DNA from: Acidovorax sp. 107 | GTDB lineage: Bacteria; Pseudomonadota; Gammaproteobacteria; Burkholderiales; Burkholderiaceae_C | Reading direction: 5' to 3' | NCBI RefSeq assembly: GCF_003058055.1 | Contig: NZ_QBTZ01000001.1 | Span: 2,420,501-2,484,500, forward strand | DNA: 64,000 nt | In this document: one piece after another, positions 59,507 through 64,000 of the stretch | Position numbering within the stretch: position 1 is the stretch's first letter | Layout of the letters: every line of letters starts with the position of its first letter | Notes under the pieces: generated by a model | Databases searched by the model: none | What the model was told of the DNA's origin: nothing | The model's input: the letters and a program-made list of their open reading frames with translations, nothing else | Program-made: the position numbers and the translations under genes

Positions 59507-60139
59507 TCAGGATCCGGCGCGCAGGTTCAGGGCCACAGGCGCAAACGAGCGCCGGTGGTGAATGCAGGCACCGTGCTCGCGCAAGGCAGCCATGTGCACG
59601 GCCGTGCCGTACCCCTTGTGGCCGGCAAAGCCGTATTGAGGAAACTCGTCATGCACCTGCGCGCACCAGCGGTCGCGGTGGACCTTGGCGAGGATGGAGG
59701 CCGCCGAGATGGCTGGCACCAGCGCATCGCCCTTGACGATGGCCTCCGCTGGAACATCCAGCACCGGCAGCCGGTTGCCATCCACCAGCACCATCGCCGG
59801 CTTGAGCCGCAGCCCCATGACGGCACGGCGCATGGCCAGCAGCGTGGCCTGCAGGATGTTGAGCTGGTCGATCTCTTCGACACTGGCCTCGGCAATGCTG
59901 CAGCACAGGGCCTTGGCGCGGATCTCGTCGTAAAGCTTTTCACGCCGCGCGGCCGTGAGTTTCTTGGAGTCGGCCAAGCCTGCAATCGGGTGCAGGTCGT
60001 CCAGAATCACCGCCGCTGCCACCACGGGCCCGGCCAGGGGACCACGGCCGGCCTCGTCCACGCCAGCCACCAGGCCGGGCGGATGCCAGGGCAGGCAGGC
60101 CTGCTCAGGCTGCGGGAGCGAGGATTTTCTGGATCGCAT
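59507..60139 (-). CDS. rnhB: Ribonuclease HII
   Basis: RNase HII removes single ribonucleotides from DNA. 210 residues: [23 protein letters not shown] has the catalytic Asp-Glu pair, [19 protein letters not shown] the Lys-containing motif, VDGNRLP the third acidic site, and [12 protein letters not shown] the fourth. It overlaps the end of lpxB by 35 bases, tight coupling typical of this cluster. Confidence 0.96.
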   Translation of the reverse strand: MRSRKSSLPQPEQACLPWHPPGLVAGVDEAGRGPLAGPVVAAAVILDDLHPIAGLADSKKLTAARREKLYDEIRAKALCCSIAEASVEEIDQLNILQATLLAMRRAVMGLRLKPAMVLVDGNRLPVLDVPAEAIVKGDALVPAISAASILAKVHRDRWCAQVHDEFPQYGFAGHKGYGTAVHMAALREHGACIHHRRSFAPVALNLRAGS

Positions 60140-61268
60140 CGGCAGCCAGTTGGGGAGTGTTGCGCAGCAGGCTCTCGTGCAGCGCCGTAAAGCGCTGCTC
60201 CAGGGCCGCGATTTTCTGGGGCTGCTGGCGTTTCGCGTCCAGCCAGTTCAGCGTTGCCGCGCAAAGTGCTTGGGGCGTGGCGGCGTCCTGGATCAGCTCG
60301 GGCACCACAAACTCACGGCACAAGATGTTGGGCAGGCCCACCCAGGGCTGCAGTTGCTTGCGGCGCATGAGCCACCAGCTGAGCGGGTGCATGTGGTAAC
60401 CGATGACCATGGGCCGCTTGAACAGCGCGGCCTCCAGTGTCGCTGTGCCGCTGGCGATCAAGGTGGCATCACAGGCCGCGAGTACCGTGTGCGACTGGCC
60501 TGTGGTGATCTGCAGGGCATCACCCAGACCACACGCGCGCGCCACCTGCTCGATGCGGTCGCGCAGTGCAGGCACTGCAGGCACTATTAATTTGATAGCT
60601 GGTCGCGCTTTAAGCACTAGCGCTGCAGCATCAAAGAAGGGCTGTGCGATGTACTGAACCTCGGAGGAGCGGCTTCCCGGCAGAATGGCCAGGACTTCGT
60701 CCTCATCCTTCAGACCCAGTTGTGCGCGCGCGGCAACACGGTCGGGCATCATGGGAATCACGCCCGCCAGCGGGTGGCCCACGTAAGTGGCGGCAATGCC
60801 GTGCTGCGCGAGCAGTTCTGGCTCGAACGGGAAGATGCACAGCACGTGGTCCGCGCTGCGACGAATCTTTTCGACGCGGTCTGCACGCCAGGCCCAGATG
60901 GACGGACACACGAAATGCACAGTCTTGATGCCCGCAGCGCGCAAATCGGCCTCCAGGCCCAGGTTGAAATCAGGAGCATCCACGCCGATGAACACGTCGG
61001 GGCGGTCCTTGAGCAGGCGCTCGCGCAGTTGCTTGCGGATGCCCAGCAACTCGCGCAGCCGGCGCAGCACCTCCATGCTGTAGCCGTGTACCGCCAGTTT
61101 TTCGCTGGGCCACCAGACAGTAAAGCCGCGGCGCGCCATCTGCGGCCCGCCAATGCCGCTGGATTGCAGCCCCGGCCAATGCGCCTGCATGCCGTCGATC
61201 AGCAAGCCCGCCAGCAAGTCGCCCGACGTCTCGCCCGCCACCATGGCGACGCGGGGGAAATCTGCCAT
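60105..61268 (-). CDS. lpxB: Lipid-A-disaccharide synthase
   Basis: LpxB joins UDP-diacyl-GlcN and lipid X to the lipid A disaccharide. 387 residues: [21 protein letters not shown] is the signature start; [27 protein letters not shown] and [22 protein letters not shown] follow. Copy of the dispersed motif at 31 of 40 at 60585-60624, over [17 protein letters not shown], without altering length. Follows lpxA. Confidence 0.96.
   Translation of the reverse strand: MADFPRVAMVAGETSGDLLAGLLIDGMQAHWPGLQSSGIGGPQMARRGFTVWWPSEKLAVHGYSMEVLRRLRELLGIRKQLRERLLKDRPDVFIGVDAPDFNLGLEADLRAAGIKTVHFVCPSIWAWRADRVEKIRRSADHVLCIFPFEPELLAQHGIAATYVGHPLAGVIPMMPDRVAARAQLGLKDEDEVLAILPGSRSSEVQYIAQPFFDAAALVLKARPAIKLIVPAVPALRDRIEQVARACGLGDALQITTGQSHTVLAACDATLIASGTATLEAALFKRPMVIGYHMHPLSWWLMRRKQLQPWVGLPNILCREFVVPELIQDAATPQALCAATLNWLDAKRQQPQKIAALEQRFTALHESLLRNTPQLAADAIQKILAPAA
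60585..60624 (-). repeat. Dispersed 40-base motif, strong copy in lpxB
   Basis: On the minus strand it matches the moeA core at 31 of 40, as good as the intergenic copy. It encodes residues that align normally with other LpxB proteins, and is markedly A/T-rich for this gene. Confidence 0.65.
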
Positions 61269-61278
61269 CGCCCAGCCC

Positions 61279-62067
61279 TCAGCGTGTGATGCCGCGCGTG
61301 GCGTCGGCCAGGAACCGCTCCATCATCGCGGCATCCTCGCTGGCCTGCGGCGCGGACTGCGCCAACTCTGCAATCGCGGCGCGAGCGGCCTCCAGCGTGA
61401 GGCCCTGGCGATAAATCAGCTTGTGCATCTGCTTGACCGCCGCAATGCGCTCGGCCGTGAACCCCCGGCGGCGCAGGCCGACCACGTTATAGCCGCGCAC
61501 GGACAGCGGATTGCCATCTACGAGCATGAAGGGGGGAACGTCCTGCGACACCGCACTGGCGAACCCCACCATGGCGTGCGCGCCGACTTTGACGAACTGG
61601 TGGATGCCGGTGAGCCCGCCCACCGTCACCCAGTCAGCCAGGTGCACATGGCCTGCCAGCGTGGTGTTGTTGGCCAGCGTGGTGTGGTTGCCCACATGGC
61701 AATCATGGGCGATGTGGGTGTACGCCATGATCCAGTTGTCATGACCCACGGTGGTAATGCCACCGGCCTGGGGCACACCGAGGTTCAGCGTGCAGAACTC
61801 GCGGATGGTGTTGCGGTCTCCAATGACCAGTTCGGTCGGCTCGCCCGCGTATTTCTTGTCCTGCGGGATGGCGCCGATGGAGTTGAACTGGAAGATGTGG
61901 TTGTCAGCACCAATCGTGGTGCGCCCGTCGATCACGCAGTGTGCGCCGACCGTGGTGCCTGCACCGATGGACACATGCTCGCCAATGACCGTGTAGGGCC
62001 CCACCGAGACCGTAGGGTCCAGGCGGGCACCGTCCGCAACAAGGGCTGTGGGGTGGATATTGCTCAC
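61279..62067 (-). CDS. lpxA: UDP-N-acetylglucosamine acyltransferase LpxA
   Basis: First enzyme of lipid A synthesis: moves a 3-hydroxyacyl chain from ACP to UDP-GlcNAc. 262 residues with a left-handed beta helix of hexapeptide repeats starting [20 protein letters not shown], then the catalytic His loop ([20 protein letters not shown]), and a C-terminal helical domain. It lies between fabZ and lpxB, the conserved order. Confidence 0.96.
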   Translation of the reverse strand: MSNIHPTALVADGARLDPTVSVGPYTVIGEHVSIGAGTTVGAHCVIDGRTTIGADNHIFQFNSIGAIPQDKKYAGEPTELVIGDRNTIREFCTLNLGVPQAGGITTVGHDNWIMAYTHIAHDCHVGNHTTLANNTTLAGHVHLADWVTVGGLTGIHQFVKVGAHAMVGFASAVSQDVPPFMLVDGNPLSVRGYNVVGLRRRGFTAERIAAVKQMHKLIYRQGLTLEAARAAIAELAQSAPQASEDAAMMERFLADATRGITR

Positions 62068-62088
62068 GATCCAACAGGCCTGCGCCGG

Positions 62089-62529
62089 TCAACCCACAGC
62101 GCGCATGGTGCACATGAGTTCGGCCTCGCAGGCCACCTCTTCGCCCACGCTGGCTACACCCTTGAACTTCCAGATACCACCGCGCACGCGGTCGATGGTG
62201 ATGGTCAGGACCAACTGGTCGCCCGGCTCCACAGGGCGCTTGAAACGCGCGCCATCGATACCGACAAAGTAGTAGATGTTGTTCTCATCAGGCACCTTGC
62301 CCATGGCGTCGAATGCCAGCAAGCCCGCGGCTTGGGCCAGCGCTTCCAGGATCAGCACGCCTGGCATCACGGGGCGGCCGGGAAAATGCCCCATGAAATA
62401 GGGCTCGTTGAACGTGACGTTCTTGATGGCCTTGATGCGGGTGTTGCTCTCCAACTCGATCACCTTGTCCACCAGCAGAAACGGGTAGCGGTGGGGCAGT
62501 TGTTTGAGAATTGCGTGAATATCCATCAT
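62089..62529 (-). CDS. fabZ: 3-hydroxyacyl-ACP dehydratase FabZ
   Basis: Hot-dog fold dehydratase of fatty acid elongation. It opens [21 protein letters not shown] and has the active-site His in [19 protein letters not shown] with the Glu in the following helix ([12 protein letters not shown]). ATG 62529 is used (the next codon is also ATG); the frame to 62640 overlaps lpxD. 146 residues, usual length. It competes with LpxA/LpxD for hydroxyacyl-ACP. Confidence 0.96.
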   Translation of the reverse strand: MMDIHAILKQLPHRYPFLLVDKVIELESNTRIKAIKNVTFNEPYFMGHFPGRPVMPGVLILEALAQAAGLLAFDAMGKVPDENNIYYFVGIDGARFKRPVEPGDQLVLTITIDRVRGGIWKFKGVASVGEEVACEAELMCTMRAVG

Positions 62530-62545
62530 CGAGTTGTTCTTCCGT

Positions 62546-63529
62546 TCATGCTGCCTTGAGGGCCAGCTCCAGCGCCTTGATGCGCTCGCGCAGGCTGTGC
62601 AATTGTTTGAGTGTGGCAGCGTTCTTTTCCCAGCGCGCATTGTCGTCGATGGGGAACATGCCGGTGTACTGCCCGGGCTGCTTCAGCGAGCGGGTCACCA
62701 CCGTGGCGGCCGAAATATGCACGTTGTCGGCCAGTTCCAAGTGTCCCAGCACAATCGCGCCACCGCCCACGGTGCAATGCTCCCCGATGGTGGCACTGCC
62801 CGCCACACCCACACACCCGGCCATGGCCGAGTGTTTACCGATGCGCACGTTGTGGCCGATCTGGATCAGGTTGTCTAGCTTCACGCCGTCTTCGATCACC
62901 GTGTCCTGCAGCGCACCCCGGTCGATGCAGGTATTGGCCCCGATCTCGACGTCGTCCCCAATGCGCACGGCACCCAGCTGCTCGATCTTGACCCACTGCC
63001 CGTGCTCCGGCGCAAAACCGAAACCATCGGCCCCGATCACCACGCCCGCATGGACGATGCAACGCGCGCCGACATGGCAGTCCTCGCCCACGGTGACGCG
63101 CGACTTGAGTACGGTATCCGCACCGATGCTTGCGCCTCGCTCGATCACGCACAACGGACCGACGGTAGCCGAGGGATGCACCTGAGCCGCGGGGTCTACC
63201 ACCGCGCTAGGATGCACACCGGATGGCCGTGCGGGCACATTGCGCTGGCGCCAAAGCTGCGTAGCGCGGGCAAAGTACACATAGGGGTTATCAGCCACGA
63301 TGCAGGCGCCGCGCGCCAGTGCTGCATCGCGCATGGCAGGTGCCACAATGACACAGGCCGCCCGGGAGGCGGCCAGTTGCTGTTGGTAGCGGGGGTTACT
63401 CAGAAAACTGAGGTCACCCGGGCCCGCAACCTCCAGTGGCGCAATGCGGGCGATGGCGGTTTCCCGCGCACCCCCTTCCAGCGAACCACCGAGCGCATCG
63501 ACAATGTGCCCGAGAAGCAAACTGCTCAC
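62546..63529 (-). CDS. lpxD: UDP-3-O-acylglucosamine N-acyltransferase LpxD
   Basis: Third step of lipid A synthesis: adds the N-linked hydroxyacyl chain. 327 residues: an N-terminal uridine-binding domain ([17 protein letters not shown]), then the hexapeptide beta helix (IHPSAVV-type; here [20 protein letters not shown]), the catalytic His region ([19 protein letters not shown]), and a C-terminal helix. Follows skp by 24 bases. Confidence 0.96.
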   Translation of the reverse strand: MSSLLLGHIVDALGGSLEGGARETAIARIAPLEVAGPGDLSFLSNPRYQQQLAASRAACVIVAPAMRDAALARGACIVADNPYVYFARATQLWRQRNVPARPSGVHPSAVVDPAAQVHPSATVGPLCVIERGASIGADTVLKSRVTVGEDCHVGARCIVHAGVVIGADGFGFAPEHGQWVKIEQLGAVRIGDDVEIGANTCIDRGALQDTVIEDGVKLDNLIQIGHNVRIGKHSAMAGCVGVAGSATIGEHCTVGGGAIVLGHLELADNVHISAATVVTRSLKQPGQYTGMFPIDDNARWEKNAATLKQLHSLRERIKALELALKAA

Positions 63530-63553
63530 GCCCCACCTGTCCTGCGCAGCGGC

Positions 63554-64000
63554 TTACTTGGCAGCAGCAGCGGCATTCAGGGCCTTGATCACCTTGTCGG
63601 TGATGTCGTGCTTGGGATTGATATAGACGGCCTCTTGCAGGATCACGTCGTATTTTTCAGCCTCGGCAACCTGCTTGACCACCTTGTTGGCGCGTTCCAG
63701 CACTTGCGACAGCTCTTCGTTCTTGCGGGCGCTCAGGTCTTCCTGGAATTCACGGCGCTTGCGCTGAAAGTCGCGGTCCTGATCCACCAGCTGGCGCTGC
63801 CGCGTCGTGCGCTGGCTTTCTGCCATGGTGGGGGCTTCACGCTCAAACTTGTCGCTGGCAGTCTTCAGGGTATTGCCCAGATCCACCAGTTCTTTCTCGC
63901 GGCGGGAGAACTCCTGCTCCAGCTTGGCCTGCGCAGCCTTGGCTGTGGTGGCTTCACGGAAGATGCGATCGGTGTTGACGAAACCGGCTTTGAACTCTTG
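63554..64000 (-). CDS. skp: OmpH/Skp-family periplasmic chaperone (5' end outside window)
   Basis: The frame continues to the window edge: FKAGFVNTDRIFREA then LEQEFSRREKELVDLG. Skp is a trimeric periplasmic chaperone that carries outer-membrane proteins to the Bam complex. The visible 148 residues include the coiled-coil arms (QDRDFQRKRREFQEDLSARKNEEL) and the C-terminal YDVILQEAVYINPKHDITDKV. The signal peptide lies beyond 64000. First gene in the lipid A cluster here, usually behind bamA. Confidence 0.92.
   Translation of the reverse strand, partial: QEFKAGFVNTDRIFREATTAKAAQAKLEQEFSRREKELVDLGNTLKTASDKFEREAPTMAESQRTTRQRQLVDQDRDFQRKRREFQEDLSARKNEELSQVLERANKVVKQVAEAEKYDVILQEAVYINPKHDITDKVIKALNAAAAAK

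Overview
The window is a contiguous piece of a high-GC betaproteobacterial chromosome. Gene content and order (dnaX-ybaB-recR, ftsH-rlmE/yhbY, greA-carB-carA, skp-lpxD-fabZ-lpxA-lpxB-rnhB, pstSCAB-phoU-phoB-phoR with ppx and ppk) and the protein sequences point to Comamonadaceae, probably Acidovorax or a close relative; the genus is an inference. Genes are densely packed, with many 1-4 base stop/start overlaps and several TTG or GTG starts. I see no phage, integron, insertion sequence, CRISPR array, rRNA or tRNA. The only RNA gene recognised is the small SRP RNA.

Layout. 1-2.8 kb: molybdenum cofactor genes (end of moaA, mobA, moeA). 2.9-9.2 kb: thioredoxin-like protein, rnhA, methyltransferase, gloB, mltD, small membrane proteins and an orphan ABC binding protein. 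9.3-12.7 kb: recR, ybaB, dnaX, SRP RNA. 12.8-20.4 kb: a flavoprotein and the AddAB-type recombination nuclease. 20.4-26 kb: trxA, rho, rpmE2, a glycosyltransferase-like membrane protein and a MATE transporter. 26-40.8 kb: a large phosphate island. 40.8-46.2 kb: two paralogous c-di-GMP proteins. 46.3-53.8 kb: glmM, folP, ftsH, rlmE, yhbY, greA. 54-58.4 kb: carAB. 58.7-64 kb: RNA methyltransferase, rnhB and the lipid A genes, ending inside skp.

The phosphate island is the most interesting part. The Pst transporter and PhoU/PhoB/PhoR are transcribed leftward from a Pho box in front of pstS. ppx lies divergently. Further right, a leftward run reads olsB-like acyltransferase, plcP-like phospholipase, agt-like glycosyltransferase, ppk, sixA. 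Four Pho-type heptamers at an exact 11-base period precede olsB, and another Pho box lies inside the 3' end of the glycosyltransferase gene just before ppk. I read this as one phosphate-starvation programme. It would strip phosphate from phospholipids, replace them with glycolipids and ornithine lipids, and manage polyphosphate. Between ppx and sixA sits an unrecognised Lys/Ala/Pro-tailed ribbon-helix-helix-like protein, with a perfect 31-base palindrome over its likely promoter.

A second window-wide signal is a degenerate 40-base motif found in moeA, dnaX, addA (twice), the MATE gene, folP, the TrmH-family gene and lpxB, and once between genes. In moeA it looks like an in-frame insertion of about 24 residues. 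In most other genes it lies over normally aligned coding sequence. dnaX carries a run of nine A that could produce a short gamma-type subunit.
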